Assembly: GCA_013360445.1 (NCBI GenBank)
Contig: JABWBP010000012.1
Coordinates: 40,084 to 104,083, forward strand
Direction of reading: 5' to 3'
DNA from: Calditrichaceae bacterium
GTDB taxonomy: Bacteria; Calditrichota; Calditrichia; RBG-13-44-9; J075
Length of the DNA stretch: 64,000 bases
Part shown: piece after piece, positions 46,069-55,011 of the stretch
How positions within the stretch are numbered: position 1 is the stretch's first letter
How the letters are laid out: each line of letters begins with the position of its first letter
Made by a program: the position numbers and the translations under genes
Notes under the pieces: model-generated
Databases searched by the model: none
Told to the model about the DNA's origin: nothing
Seen by the model: the letters and a program-made list of their open reading frames with translations, nothing else

Positions 46069-46151
46069 CCTTTTGCAAGCAAAATCTACAAGGTTAACAA
46101 CTATGCAGCTAAGCAGGTCAGGTTTTTGCCTGCCCCGGTGGGCCTTGGTTA

Positions 46152-46184
46152 ATGTAACGACGAACAGGGATGTTCGTCTTACAT
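46152..46184. repeat. Palindromic repeat (gtaagacgaaca type) between the secreted partner gene and porV-like gene
   Basis: Arms atgtaacgacgaaca (46152-46166) and tgttcgtcttacat (46171-46184) with a 4-nt loop. It sits where two tightly coupled genes would be expected to abut, and in the open frame it encodes VRRTSLFVVTLT. Confidence 0.8.
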
Positions 46185-46196
46185 GGTTCTGGTTCA

Positions 46197-47879
46197 TCAC
46201 TTTTCTCCCTTGATGATGGCAAATCTGCCCACTCGCTGTTCTCCCGCGGGGGTTACCGCCCGGTAGATGTAAAGGCCGGAGACCGCCGCCTGGTCGTTCA
46301 GGGTCATAAGGTTCCAGCTTTCATCGCCGGTGGGATTGCTGTCCGGGGTGGGATCCCCGTCCAGGTTATGGTAAAGAATATCCACCAGGTCGCCGGAAAG
46401 GCTGTATATATAAATGGTGCATTTTTCCGGCAGGCGGGTGAACAGGATTTTGTTCTCGTAGTCGTTCAATTCCCAGGTGGCGTTGCCAATGTAGGGATTT
46501 GGCACTACCAGAATTTTATCCAGGCTCGATTCGGGAAGGTTGGCGGCCTCGATTCCCCGGAAGGTTTTTCCATATACCGACCAGAGGGAGCTTTCATTGC
46601 CCAGGTTGTCGTAAGCGGTGACTGCGTAGAAATTCTGGTAACCCACCTGCGCCCGGTCCACATACTGGCGCAGCGGGGGGGCGGGATCCTCAAAGATCAA
46701 CCGCCAGGGGCCGATGGGAGACAGGTCGCTCTTGTAAAGCCGGTATCCCGCGAAATCCGCTTCCAGCTCTGCTTTCTCCCCGCTCCAGGTGACGGTAATC
46801 TCAACCCCCTCCACGCTGGTTTCCAGCGAAGGCGGGGGCGGGGGAAGCAACTCCGGCGGGACCTGGAAATCATTATCCAGCAGGGATTTTGCCCGGCCCA
46901 GGTTTTGAAAAATTTCCTCTCCCGCGCCGTAAACGTAGCAAATCGTAAAAGAAATATTCCCCCCGGCCTTGATGGTGAAGGGGCCTACCCCGGAAAACAG
47001 GTCATAGACGCCCGGCGTCGTTTGAACGTCTCCAACCAGCGGTTCCCGGATGCGGGTATAGAGCGCCTGGCGGGAATTGGGGATGTTATCCCAGGCGAAA
47101 TAATGCAGGGAGGTCCAAAACTGCGCGGTGGTCTCGGGGTCGTCGGAGCTTCCCCCGGCCGGCGGGGCTTTCATGAGCGCCTGACCTACCCAGTAGGGAG
47201 AAAGCCCGCCGTCGCCGTCGTCATCGCGCATGTAGGCTAATCCGCTCGGAGAATCATAGGCCACAATATCATCCAGGTTGCGATTTTCCACGGTTTTCTC
47301 CCCGCACTCCGCGGGCATGCTGGAGGCCATCCAGAAATCGCTGATGTCCGCGGCGCCGGTGTTGGTAAAGGTGTATTGCACGATCACGAAATCATCGTAA
47401 TCGGAGAGAGACCAGCAGCGCAGTTGGGTATTCAGGTGCAAAGTCCAGGGATTCCCCCCGAAACTGGCGTTTGCTTCCCAGAAGACCGCGTTCTCGTCGG
47501 AATCATGGGTATTCCAGTTTTCCTGAAGGGGATCGCGGTTCCAGAGATAAAATGTGGGCACGCCGCTGCCGGAAGTGGTGTTCGCGCCTAAGTCCAGCAC
47601 AATTTCATTCTGAGTGGGAGTATTGCCGGAAAGAATCAGGCTGAAGAGGTTCACGTAATAATCCTCGCTTCCCCCGGGGTAATCCATGTAGCCGATGAAA
47701 CCGTAATTGGTAGAGTAGGGAAATTCATCCGTTCCGCTCCAGAGCTTCCCTATCTGTATCTTGCCATTGTCCGCCGCGGGGGAATCGAGCCGGTCGAACT
47801 GCGCCGGCAGGTTGGAAGTCGCCAATATTAGCAGGCAGATTGCCATTGCCGGAAATCGTTGGAATTTCGATGAAATCAT
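46197..47879 (-). CDS. Secreted FnIII/FlgD-like protein, partner of TonB receptor and PorV-like protein
   Basis: 560 residues with a signal sequence (MAICLLILATSNLPAQ follows M12). Residues about 25-330 are a large beta-rich region of unknown family (NGKIQIGKLWSGTDEFPYSTNYG ...). Residues about 345-440 are fibronectin type III-like (TVTWSGEKAELEADFAGYRLYKS). The C-terminal ~110 residues start with VVPNPYIGN and end in YIYRAVTPAGEQRVGRFAIIKGEK, a FlgD-like fold related to, but not the same as, the type A sorting domain. The gene sits between a TonB-dependent receptor and a PorV/PorQ gene, an arrangement I believe recurs in related genomes. Function unknown. Confidence 0.8.
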   Translation of the reverse strand: MISSKFQRFPAMAICLLILATSNLPAQFDRLDSPAADNGKIQIGKLWSGTDEFPYSTNYGFIGYMDYPGGSEDYYVNLFSLILSGNTPTQNEIVLDLGANTTSGSGVPTFYLWNRDPLQENWNTHDSDENAVFWEANASFGGNPWTLHLNTQLRCWSLSDYDDFVIVQYTFTNTGAADISDFWMASSMPAECGEKTVENRNLDDIVAYDSPSGLAYMRDDDGDGGLSPYWVGQALMKAPPAGGSSDDPETTAQFWTSLHYFAWDNIPNSRQALYTRIREPLVGDVQTTPGVYDLFSGVGPFTIKAGGNISFTICYVYGAGEEIFQNLGRAKSLLDNDFQVPPELLPPPPPSLETSVEGVEITVTWSGEKAELEADFAGYRLYKSDLSPIGPWRLIFEDPAPPLRQYVDRAQVGYQNFYAVTAYDNLGNESSLWSVYGKTFRGIEAANLPESSLDKILVVPNPYIGNATWELNDYENKILFTRLPEKCTIYIYSLSGDLVDILYHNLDGDPTPDSNPTGDESWNLMTLNDQAAVSGLYIYRAVTPAGEQRVGRFAIIKGEK

Positions 47880-47937
47880 TTTTCAACCATATAAAAAGGG
47901 CTATTATTTAGCCCACTAAATACACAAAAACCTTTTT

Positions 47938-48017
47938 AGCCACAGAGTTCACAGAGCTTCACTTCTTCGTTGGCATGATTTTTCAATTCCTCTGTGCTCT
48001 CCGTGTTCTCTTTCCGA
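47938..48017. repeat. Short inverted word repeat (cacagagttcacagag / ctctgtgctctccgtg)
   Basis: gccacagagttcacagagc is followed ~45 bp later by cctctgtgctctccgtgttctc. It occupies the gap between the receptor gene and its secreted partner; a second small inverted pair, ttcccgaagggag / cttcgtgccgggag, follows. Confidence 0.65.
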
Positions 48018-48114
48018 AGGAATCCCTTTCCCGAAGGGAGCACTTCGTGCCGGGAGTGGCAAATTTCAAACATTTTTGGCCTGTTCATTTTGTTTCGTGT
48101 GTTTTGTGGACAAA

Positions 48115-50838
48115 TCAAAACGCAATAATCATCCCACCCCGCACCTCCCGGTGAGTATCGTACACCAGGGGATCGTTCAAAGGTCCCCCCCACTCCCCGG
48201 GATGTTCTTCCAGGTACTGGATGATGGGTACGTAGGTGCTTTCATCATTGAAGCGGGTAACGTTCTCGCGGTCGAAGAGGTTGTAAACCTGCACGTAGAA
48301 TTCCAGACGGTATTTATTCTGCACCCGGAAGGTCTTGTTAGCCCGCAAATCCACCCGCAGCACCGCCGGCAGCCGGCGGTCGTTGTATTCCCACTCGATG
48401 GAAGTCTGCGGCCCGGTATAGGGCAGGCCGGAGCCGTAGTTCACCAGGAGGTTGATCCCGTAATTCCAGGGAACCCGGTAATCGATGCTGCCCACGAATT
48501 TATGGCGCATGTCCCAATCCAGGGGATAGTACTGGGTGGCCGGCAGGGTCAGGTTGCTGCGCCGCAGCAGGCCGTCGCGGGGATCGGAATAGCGGCCTTT
48601 CCCGACCATATAGGTATAGCTGAGATTCCCGCTCAGACGGTCACTCCGAGAAGATCGCTTATAGAGGCTGATTTCTACCCCTCGCACGTTTCCCCAGTCC
48701 TGGTTCACGTAGGTCTGGATGCCCACCGGGGTATCGACCGGGTCATCCTCCGGGTTGTTGGGGTCATCCGGCGGTTGATTGGGATCCGTGGGATCGGCAA
48801 AATTATCAATATTGGTCAGGTTGTTGATATCCTTATAGAAGCCGGTAAGGTTGAGGGCAAAATCGTGGGTGAAGGCATGGGTAATGCCCACTTCATAGGA
48901 AACTGTCCGTTCCCAGTCGAGGTCCGGGTTTCCCACGATGAACCACCAGTCGTAACTGTAATTTTGATTCTGGTAGAGGTTCTGCAGCGGGGGGGTTTGC
49001 ACATAATGCCCATAGCTGAAGTGCATGATATCTTTTTCCATGATGGGATAGGAAACTCCCAGGCGGGGGCTGAGATAGTGCTTGACCGGGGCTTTCTGCA
49101 GGTTTCGCAACACCGGAATATCATAGTTAGGGCCGCCGTAGGTCCAGGGAGCGGGATTATTGGGGTAATGCAAGGTATCATCCGCGGGATAAAAAGCGGT
49201 CCACATGTCGGCGGGTTTGGAGGCGGCGGGATCGAAAATATCCCAGCGCAGGCCGAGGTTCATGACCATTCCGCTGTATTCCATCTTATCCTGCACGTAA
49301 AAACCGTAGGTTTTGGGCTTCACGGGAGCCAGCCCCATCCATTCCGGCGTCTCCTTGCGCAGCAGTTCCCCGTTCTCGATAACCATCTGTTTATCGCCGT
49401 ATAAGAAGGTGTACGGCGCGCCTAAGATACCCCACACTGTCAAGTAACTCAGGTCATGCATAGAAATGTCAAAGCCGGAATTCATGGTATGGTGCTTTCC
49501 GATCAAAGTGGTCAAATTGCCTCTCGCGGTATATGTGGTGCTCAGGCGGTCGAAAAAGCCGGTATAATCGGAATTGGTTTCCAGGTATCCGTCGCTGATG
49601 GAAATATTATTGATCGCGTAAGAACTGCCCACCAGGTCATTGGGATTGGTCTGGTCGATGGTATTCCAATCCTCCGATTCCCGGATATCCCACCACTTGC
49701 CCGGCTGGTGTTCGTTGTGGTGGCGCTGGTAATATCCGAAGCTCAGGTTATAGAAAACCCCTTTGCTGAGGATGTGGGTGAATTTCAAGGAATACTGCCC
49801 GGTGATGGTTTTGTATTCCGGAAAAGCCCCGGGAAGGAGCTGAAACTCCACCAAATATCGCCGGGCCTGGTTGTAATTATACAGCGCGCCTAAGGAGAGT
49901 TTGATATTCTGGTCGGGGGTAGTATAGGTGAGCTTGCCATTCAGCAGATATTGATCCACCGGCTGTTCCACCCGCCGGCTTCCCGGGTAACCGTCCCGGG
50001 CAAAAATGCCTTCCCCGGAAAAGAAGAAGCGCAGCCGCTGACTCGATAGCGGAACCGGCCCTCCTAAGCTGAGCATGTAGCGCTGGTAACCGGTTTCATA
50101 ATTGCTGCCTCCCTCGGGAATTTCCAACTGAGTTTCAAAGCTTCCTTCCAGCTTCTCTCCCCCTTCCCGGGTAACGATGTTGATCACCCCGGATTGGGCG
50201 TTGCCGTACTCCGCGTTGAAGCCGCCGCTCAGAATGGAGACTTCCGCAACGGCGGCGTTGGCAATGGTAGCGCCCTGCCAGCCGAAATGCACGTCCTGCA
50301 CCGGCAGGCCGTCCACTTCGTACACCGTCTCGCTCACCCTGCCCCCGCGGATATGGCTGCCGCGGTAATCGCTGGTTACGCCGGAAGAGAGCGCCACCAC
50401 CTGGCCGAAATTGTTCACCGGCAGCACCTGGAGTTGTTTGGCGTCGATAGTGCGCACGGTGCTGGTGTTATCTTTTTGAATGATGGGGCGCTCGGCGACG
50501 ATTTCCACCTCCTGCCCGGCGACCACGGCGCCGGCCATCTCGAAATGGATGGTGGTGGTTTTATCAATACTGACATATACATCCGATATTGAAACGGTAG
50601 TATAGCCGATCATGGAAGCGGCCAGGGTATAACTGCCCGGCGGAACATTGGTAATGACGTAGAAGCCGTCCAGGTCGGTGGCCGCGCCGAGAGGCATCCC
50701 CTGAACCACGATGTTCACCCCCGCCAGGGCTTCCTTGCTGTTAGCGTCTTTCACCACCCCGACGAGTTTCCCGGTGGTTCCGGCCTCCGCAAAATTTGCC
50801 CATAGCAGCAAGAGAAAAATATGAAAAACCCGCTTCAT
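48115..50838 (-). CDS. TonB-dependent outer-membrane receptor with CarboxypepD_reg domain
   Basis: 907 residues, AAAGGG before ATG, signal peptide MKRVFHIFLLLLWANFAEA. Residues about 22-110 are the carboxypeptidase regulatory-like domain (GKLVGVVKDANSKEALAGVN). The plug follows at about 115-240 (NNFGQVVALSSGVTSDYRG, VYEVDGLPVQDV, QSGVINIVTREGG), then a 22-strand-type barrel with typical periplasmic turns and a final strand ending VRGGMIIAF. An acidic Asp/Pro-rich surface loop (DPTDPNQPPDDPNNPEDDP) near residue 690 may bind calcium. First gene of a minus-strand series with the secreted partner and the PorV-like barrel. Confidence 0.92.
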   Translation of the reverse strand: MKRVFHIFLLLLWANFAEAGTTGKLVGVVKDANSKEALAGVNIVVQGMPLGAATDLDGFYVITNVPPGSYTLAASMIGYTTVSISDVYVSIDKTTTIHFEMAGAVVAGQEVEIVAERPIIQKDNTSTVRTIDAKQLQVLPVNNFGQVVALSSGVTSDYRGSHIRGGRVSETVYEVDGLPVQDVHFGWQGATIANAAVAEVSILSGGFNAEYGNAQSGVINIVTREGGEKLEGSFETQLEIPEGGSNYETGYQRYMLSLGGPVPLSSQRLRFFFSGEGIFARDGYPGSRRVEQPVDQYLLNGKLTYTTPDQNIKLSLGALYNYNQARRYLVEFQLLPGAFPEYKTITGQYSLKFTHILSKGVFYNLSFGYYQRHHNEHQPGKWWDIRESEDWNTIDQTNPNDLVGSSYAINNISISDGYLETNSDYTGFFDRLSTTYTARGNLTTLIGKHHTMNSGFDISMHDLSYLTVWGILGAPYTFLYGDKQMVIENGELLRKETPEWMGLAPVKPKTYGFYVQDKMEYSGMVMNLGLRWDIFDPAASKPADMWTAFYPADDTLHYPNNPAPWTYGGPNYDIPVLRNLQKAPVKHYLSPRLGVSYPIMEKDIMHFSYGHYVQTPPLQNLYQNQNYSYDWWFIVGNPDLDWERTVSYEVGITHAFTHDFALNLTGFYKDINNLTNIDNFADPTDPNQPPDDPNNPEDDPVDTPVGIQTYVNQDWGNVRGVEISLYKRSSRSDRLSGNLSYTYMVGKGRYSDPRDGLLRRSNLTLPATQYYPLDWDMRHKFVGSIDYRVPWNYGINLLVNYGSGLPYTGPQTSIEWEYNDRRLPAVLRVDLRANKTFRVQNKYRLEFYVQVYNLFDRENVTRFNDESTYVPIIQYLEEHPGEWGGPLNDPLVYDTHREVRGGMIIAF

Positions 50839-51286
50839 GGGATTTCCCTTTCCTGCGATTGCGAATGATGTAAAGGGAGAAGTGTGAGGAGGTAAGCGGC
50901 AATAATTGAGCAGCCATCAGACTGATAGAATGCTCCCCGCCGGGAAACATACCGACCCGGGGATTGGGAGGAGGTGCGCCGCTTCCGAATGCTCCGGCTT
51001 ATCGTCTGGGTATCCTTCATGGAAGATGCCTCACCAGGTTTACCCAATGATGAATTTTTCCATCCCCGGAACTCCAGGATGAGGAAAGTTTAACCAATCG
51101 CCCCGACAAATACAATTAGTATTTTATGCTGCCCGCCCCCATGCTCCCTCCAGGAAACACATCGAGCATCGCGCGCCGGGGCATACAAACTTTTTCAACT
51201 GCCCCTTTCATTTTCCCCCTTTTTTCCCTATTCTCTGGCTGCTTTGGTTTCTCAAGACCCCGGTTCTTGACATGCGGAGAATATGA
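50839..51286. other. Divergent 448-bp region between TonB receptor and penicillin acylase
   Basis: Should contain both promoters. On the minus strand a short ORF (ATG ending at 51020, 61 codons, MKDTQTISRSIRKRRTSSQ...) terminates with its TGA overlapping the receptor's ATG. It begins arginine-rich and has a hydrophobic patch (SIIAAYLLTLLPL). It could be a coupled leader but has no recognisable family. No strong hairpins, repeats or known riboswitch consensus were seen. Confidence 0.4.
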
Positions 51287-53794
51287 ATGAAATGGTTCAG
51301 GCTGGTTTTCCTGGCATCGATGACCCTGGCGCTGTTTTATTTGCTGAACTTTCCCCACGGCCAGAAGCTCCCCTTTGCCCCGGGAGAATTTTTTAATCCT
51401 TTTGCCGGATTTTGGCAGAACAATCTTCGCAGCGACAGGATTCCCGAAAAATTGCACCTTACCGGGCTGGCCGACAGCGTAATCGTGCGCTGGGACGACC
51501 GCCGGGTTCCGCACGTTTTCGCCCGAAACGCCCACGATCTCTATTTTACCCAGGGATATTTGACTGCCCGCGAACGGTTGTGGCAAATGGATTTCCTGGT
51601 TCGCGCCGCCGCCGGGCGGATTTCCGAAATTATCGGGCCGGACAGCGCCCTGGTAGAATACGACCGCTACCGCCGCCGCATCGGGATCGTGTACGCGGCT
51701 GAGAATGCCTTGAAAACCGCCCTGGAAGACGACGCTTCCCGCCTGGCGCTCAACGCTTATACCGCGGGCGTCAACGCCTGGATCGAACGATTGGAGACGC
51801 GGGATATACCGGTAGAATTCAAAATCCTGCACTACCGCCCGGAGCTTTGGACGCCTTTGAAATCGGCGCTGCTGCTCAAACACATGGCCTGGGAACTGAC
51901 CGGCTACAGCGAAGAAACCCTGCACACCCGCCTGCGCGCCGCCCTGGGCGACTCGCTGATGGAAGAACTCTATTTCCCGGCCTCTTTCCTGGCAAAGCCG
52001 GTGATCCCCGCCGGAACCCCCTGGAATTTCCGGCCCCTGCCGCAGCCGGCCCCTCCGGAAACGCTTTTTCAGGCATTCCCATTGAGATCCCCCGGCCTCT
52101 CCGGCCTGACGCGGCATTCTCCATTCTCTTTTTCCGATATTCAATTGGCAATTGGCAATTTGGGGGGGCCCAACCCCGCCAACGGCAGCAACAACTGGGC
52201 AGTTTCCGGTAAAAAAACCCGCAGCGGTTACCCGATCTTGTGCAGCGATCCCCACCTGGGTCTGACCCTGCCCTCGATCTGGTACGAAATCCAGCTGAGC
52301 TCCCCGGAGGTGAACGTGTACGGGGTCTCCCTGCCCGGCGCGCCGACTGTGGTAATCGGTTTCAACCGGCACATCGCCTGGGGAATGACCAACGCCCACA
52401 CCGACGTGCTGGATTGGTACCAGGTGGAATTCAACCTTGCGAATCCGCGCGAATATCGCTACCAGGCGGAATGGCGAACGGCAAAACAGCGCCTTGAGAA
52501 GATTGCCGTGCGGGGCGGGCAGACCCTCATCGATACCCTGCTGATCACCCGGGAGGGATTGGTGGTCTTCCAACCTCCTCAAAAAACCGCTTCCGGCAGC
52601 GTGATCAGCGGGATGGCGCTGCGGTGGGCCGGGCACGATCCCTCCAACGAGCTGGCCGCTTCGCTGAAGCTGAATCGCGCCGCCAACTACCGCGAATTCA
52701 TGCAAGCGCTCGCCGATCACGATTGCCCGGGGCAGAATTACGCCTTCGCCGGCAGCGACGGGGATATTGCGATCATTCACCGGGGGAAATTTCCCCTGCG
52801 CTGGAAGGGAGAAGGGCGCTTCGTGGGCGATGCCCGGAACCCTGCCTACCACTGGAGAGGCTGGATACCGGGGGAGCATCTTCCCGGAATCAAAAATCCT
52901 CTCCCGGGGTTCGTCGCCTCCGCCAACCAGGTTCCGGTGGATAGCACCTATCCCTATTTTCTGAACGGCAAATACGCTCCCTTCGACCGCAGCCGGCGCA
53001 TTTTCGAGCGCCTTTCGGAGATGGAAAATATCACCGTGCAGGATATGATGGCGCTGCAAACCGATATTCTGAACCAGCGGGCGCGAACCCTGCTGCCGGG
53101 AATGCTCGATATCCTGGAACGCCAGGACATTTCCCTGGCCGAAGCGACCAACATCGAAGTGCTGCGGGCCTGGAACCTGGAAAACCGCCGCGACGCGCCC
53201 GCGCCGATTATTTTCGAGAGCTGGTGGGAAAACCTGCACCGGATGACCTGGGAGGATGAAATTCCCGCGGAGAACGGAACCGCGCTCCTTCCCCGCGAAG
53301 AAGCCACCATCGATCTTCTGTTGCGCGATACCGCCAGCGTTTTTTTCGATATACGCGGAACTGAGGAACCGGAAACATTAGGAGATATTTTGCTCCTTTC
53401 ATTCGGAAAGACCCATGAAGAGCTGACCCGGCGCTTCGGAGCATTCGGGGAGGGCTGGAACTGGGGAAAAGCGCGGGGAACCGAAATCCCGCACTTGGCG
53501 CGGCTCAAAGGGTTCGGGCGGGAGGGGTTGGAAACCGACGGCAATCACGACATCGTGAACGCGATCAAAAAAGCGCACGGCCCTTCCTGGCGGATGGTGG
53601 TGGAGTTAGGGCCGCGAGTGAAAGCCTGGGGAATTTATCCCGGCGGGCAATCCGGCAACCCCGGCTCCGCCCACTACGATGAATTTGTGAATGATTGGGT
53701 GAACGGAAAGTACTACGAATTGCTCTATTTGCAATCGGCGGCGGAAACCCACCCGCGCCTGATCGCTAAAACCGTACTGCGAGGCGGAAAATGA
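51287..53794 (+). CDS. Penicillin acylase family protein (Ntn hydrolase)
   Basis: 835 residues with an N-terminal hydrophobic export signal (LVFLASMTLALFYLLNF). These enzymes are made as a precursor and split by self-cleavage in front of a catalytic Ser/Cys/Thr. Here that is S301 in NGSNNWAVSG, followed by the oxyanion/substrate region (SDPHLGLTLPSIWYE and ITWG-like HIAWGMTNAHTDVLDWY). The alpha part (about 40-270) contains YFTQGYLTARERLWQMD. Residues 286-291 (QLAIGN) just before the cleavage site are encoded by a dispersed repeat word. Substrates in the family range from penicillins to acyl-homoserine lactones and lipopeptides; not predictable here. The next gene overlaps by 4 bp. Confidence 0.93.
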   Translation: MKWFRLVFLASMTLALFYLLNFPHGQKLPFAPGEFFNPFAGFWQNNLRSDRIPEKLHLTGLADSVIVRWDDRRVPHVFARNAHDLYFTQGYLTARERLWQMDFLVRAAAGRISEIIGPDSALVEYDRYRRRIGIVYAAENALKTALEDDASRLALNAYTAGVNAWIERLETRDIPVEFKILHYRPELWTPLKSALLLKHMAWELTGYSEETLHTRLRAALGDSLMEELYFPASFLAKPVIPAGTPWNFRPLPQPAPPETLFQAFPLRSPGLSGLTRHSPFSFSDIQLAIGNLGGPNPANGSNNWAVSGKKTRSGYPILCSDPHLGLTLPSIWYEIQLSSPEVNVYGVSLPGAPTVVIGFNRHIAWGMTNAHTDVLDWYQVEFNLANPREYRYQAEWRTAKQRLEKIAVRGGQTLIDTLLITREGLVVFQPPQKTASGSVISGMALRWAGHDPSNELAASLKLNRAANYREFMQALADHDCPGQNYAFAGSDGDIAIIHRGKFPLRWKGEGRFVGDARNPAYHWRGWIPGEHLPGIKNPLPGFVASANQVPVDSTYPYFLNGKYAPFDRSRRIFERLSEMENITVQDMMALQTDILNQRARTLLPGMLDILERQDISLAEATNIEVLRAWNLENRRDAPAPIIFESWWENLHRMTWEDEIPAENGTALLPREEATIDLLLRDTASVFFDIRGTEEPETLGDILLLSFGKTHEELTRRFGAFGEGWNWGKARGTEIPHLARLKGFGREGLETDGNHDIVNAIKKAHGPSWRMVVELGPRVKAWGIYPGGQSGNPGSAHYDEFVNDWVNGKYYELLYLQSAAETHPRLIAKTVLRGGK

Positions 53795-54129
53795 TCCTGT
53801 CGTTTCTGACGCTATTTATCCTCCAGGTTTTGACCCCCTTTTGGTGGTGGATACTGGTGGTGCCCTTCCTCAACGGCCTCACCCTGGCCGGTTCAAGCTG
53901 GCGGGCCGCCGGCGCGGGGATGTTCAGCGCCGGGCTGTTGTGGTTTTTGGGGAGCCTGCACCTCTATCTTACCCACGCCCGCTGGATTATCAGCCGCATC
54001 AGCCTGTTGGCGGAAGCGCCCTCGCCCTATTTGCTGATTATTGCCGCAACCGTAATTGCCATGGTTTGCGGGGGATTTGCCGGGAGCAGCGGCTACGCGC
54101 TGAAAGCCCTGGTGAAGAGAAGTGACTAA
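53791..54129 (+). CDS. Small multi-pass membrane protein coupled to penicillin acylase
   Basis: 112 residues whose ATG overlaps the acylase stop (ATGA), so it is translationally coupled. Three or four hydrophobic helices (FLTLFILQVLTPFWWWILVV, MFSAGLLWFLGSLHLYL, YLLIIAATVIAMVCGGFAG). No recognised family. The final codons and stop (agt gac taa) coincide with the first copy of the tandem repeat that follows. A role in helping or localising the acylase is inference from coupling only. Confidence 0.75.
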   Translation: MILSFLTLFILQVLTPFWWWILVVPFLNGLTLAGSSWRAAGAGMFSAGLLWFLGSLHLYLTHARWIISRISLLAEAPSPYLLIIAATVIAMVCGGFAGSSGYALKALVKRSD

Positions 54130-54376
54130 AGTGAATTAAAAGTGACTAAAGTGAACTAAAGTGACTAAAGTGAACTAAAGTGACTAAAGTGAACTAAAGT
54201 GACTAAAGTGAACTAAAGTGACTAAAGTGAACTAAAGTGAACTAAAGTGAACTAAAGTGAACTAAAGTGAACTAAAGTGAACTAAAGTGAACTAAAGTGA
54301 ACTAAAGTGAACTAAAGTGACTAAAGTGAACTAAAGTGACTAAAGTGAACTAAAGTGACTAAAGTGTCTAAAGTTA
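54121..54376. repeat. Tandem repeat array of agtgaactaa / agtgactaa units
   Basis: About 26 units of a 9- or 10-nt word. Many alternate as a 19-nt double unit (agtgactaaagtgaactaa), while the centre is a pure 10-nt run. There are no spacers, so it is not CRISPR. Related units in inverse sense (tttagctcacttcacc) occur at 54450-54467, and forward again at 55012-55092, bracketing the DinB gene. With stop codons in most frames it cannot encode protein. Confidence 0.95.
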
Positions 54377-54470
54377 AGAAAAATTGGACTCGGCGCAGCG
54401 AGGTTTTTTAGGCATTCTAACTCACGCCAGGCATTTTAGGCACTCCAGGCACTTTAGCTCACTTCACCCT

Positions 54471-54995
54471 CTACCACCCCATGCGCTCCCGCAGCCCGGT
54501 CACGTGCGCCAGGTGATGGTTTCCGTGCCAGGCGTACAGCGCCAGGGTTTTTGCCAGGCTGTTGACGCCGGATTCCGGGTGGTCGAACTCCCTCCGCCAA
54601 TCCGCATCCGTCAACGAACGCAGCAGCTTCACCCAGCGTTTGTGCAATATCTCTAAAAACGCCAGCGAATCTTCCACGTTAGCAGCCAGGGAATCCGGCA
54701 ATTCCGCCCAGCGGTCCTCGTAATAGGGTTTGATGCGCGGGCGCTCTTCGGTGAGGGTCCATTTGAAGCGAATGTAGCTGTTCAGGTGGCTGTCGCCGAG
54801 GTGGTGAACCACCTGGCGAACGCTCCAGCCGCCGGGACGGTAAGGGGTATCGAGCTGCTCTTCGGACAGCCCCTCTACCGCTTTCTTAAACCGTCGCGGC
54901 AGGGTTTCGATCTCCCCTATCCAGCCCTCGATTTTCTCGCGGGTCGCCTCTCCGTTAAATTTGAACCGCCCGATGGGGTATTTCAATTCTTCCAT
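54471..54995 (-). CDS. DinB/YfiT (BstA-like) metal-binding protein
   Basis: 174 residues of the four-helix DinB superfamily. It matches the Bacillus YfiT/BstA branch: opening YPIGRFKF, then PYRPGGWSVRQVVHHLGDSH (metal His at 64/65), and near the end YAWHGNHHLAHV (H160 and H164). BstA transfers bacillithiol to electrophiles; members outside Firmicutes may use other thiols or act as hydrolases. Cytosolic. The gene is bracketed on both sides by the agtgaactaa/agtgagctaa repeat family. Confidence 0.9.
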   Translation of the reverse strand: MEELKYPIGRFKFNGEATREKIEGWIGEIETLPRRFKKAVEGLSEEQLDTPYRPGGWSVRQVVHHLGDSHLNSYIRFKWTLTEERPRIKPYYEDRWAELPDSLAANVEDSLAFLEILHKRWVKLLRSLTDADWRREFDHPESGVNSLAKTLALYAWHGNHHLAHVTGLRERMGW

Positions 54996-55011
54996 GGTAT
55001 TCTCCCGAGGG

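Noticed and set aside
48076..49404. 442-codon plus-strand open frame
   Set aside because: Antisense to the TonB-dependent receptor with clear plug and barrel; composition (Val/Ile/Gly/His-rich) typical of a shadow frame.
50835..51020. 61-codon ORF ending in an ATGA-type overlap with the TonB receptor start
   Set aside because: No family, Arg/Ser-rich N-terminus, only a moderate ribosome-binding site; kept only as a remark under the intergenic region.
51116..53239. 707-codon minus-strand open frame
   Set aside because: Lies antisense to the penicillin acylase, whose family motifs are clear. The antisense product is low-quality (Gly/Arg/Pro/His-rich) with no recognisable domain; a GC-rich shadow frame.
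54121..54376. Possible CRISPR array
   Set aside because: Units are only 9-10 nt, contiguous, without unique spacers, and no cas gene is present.
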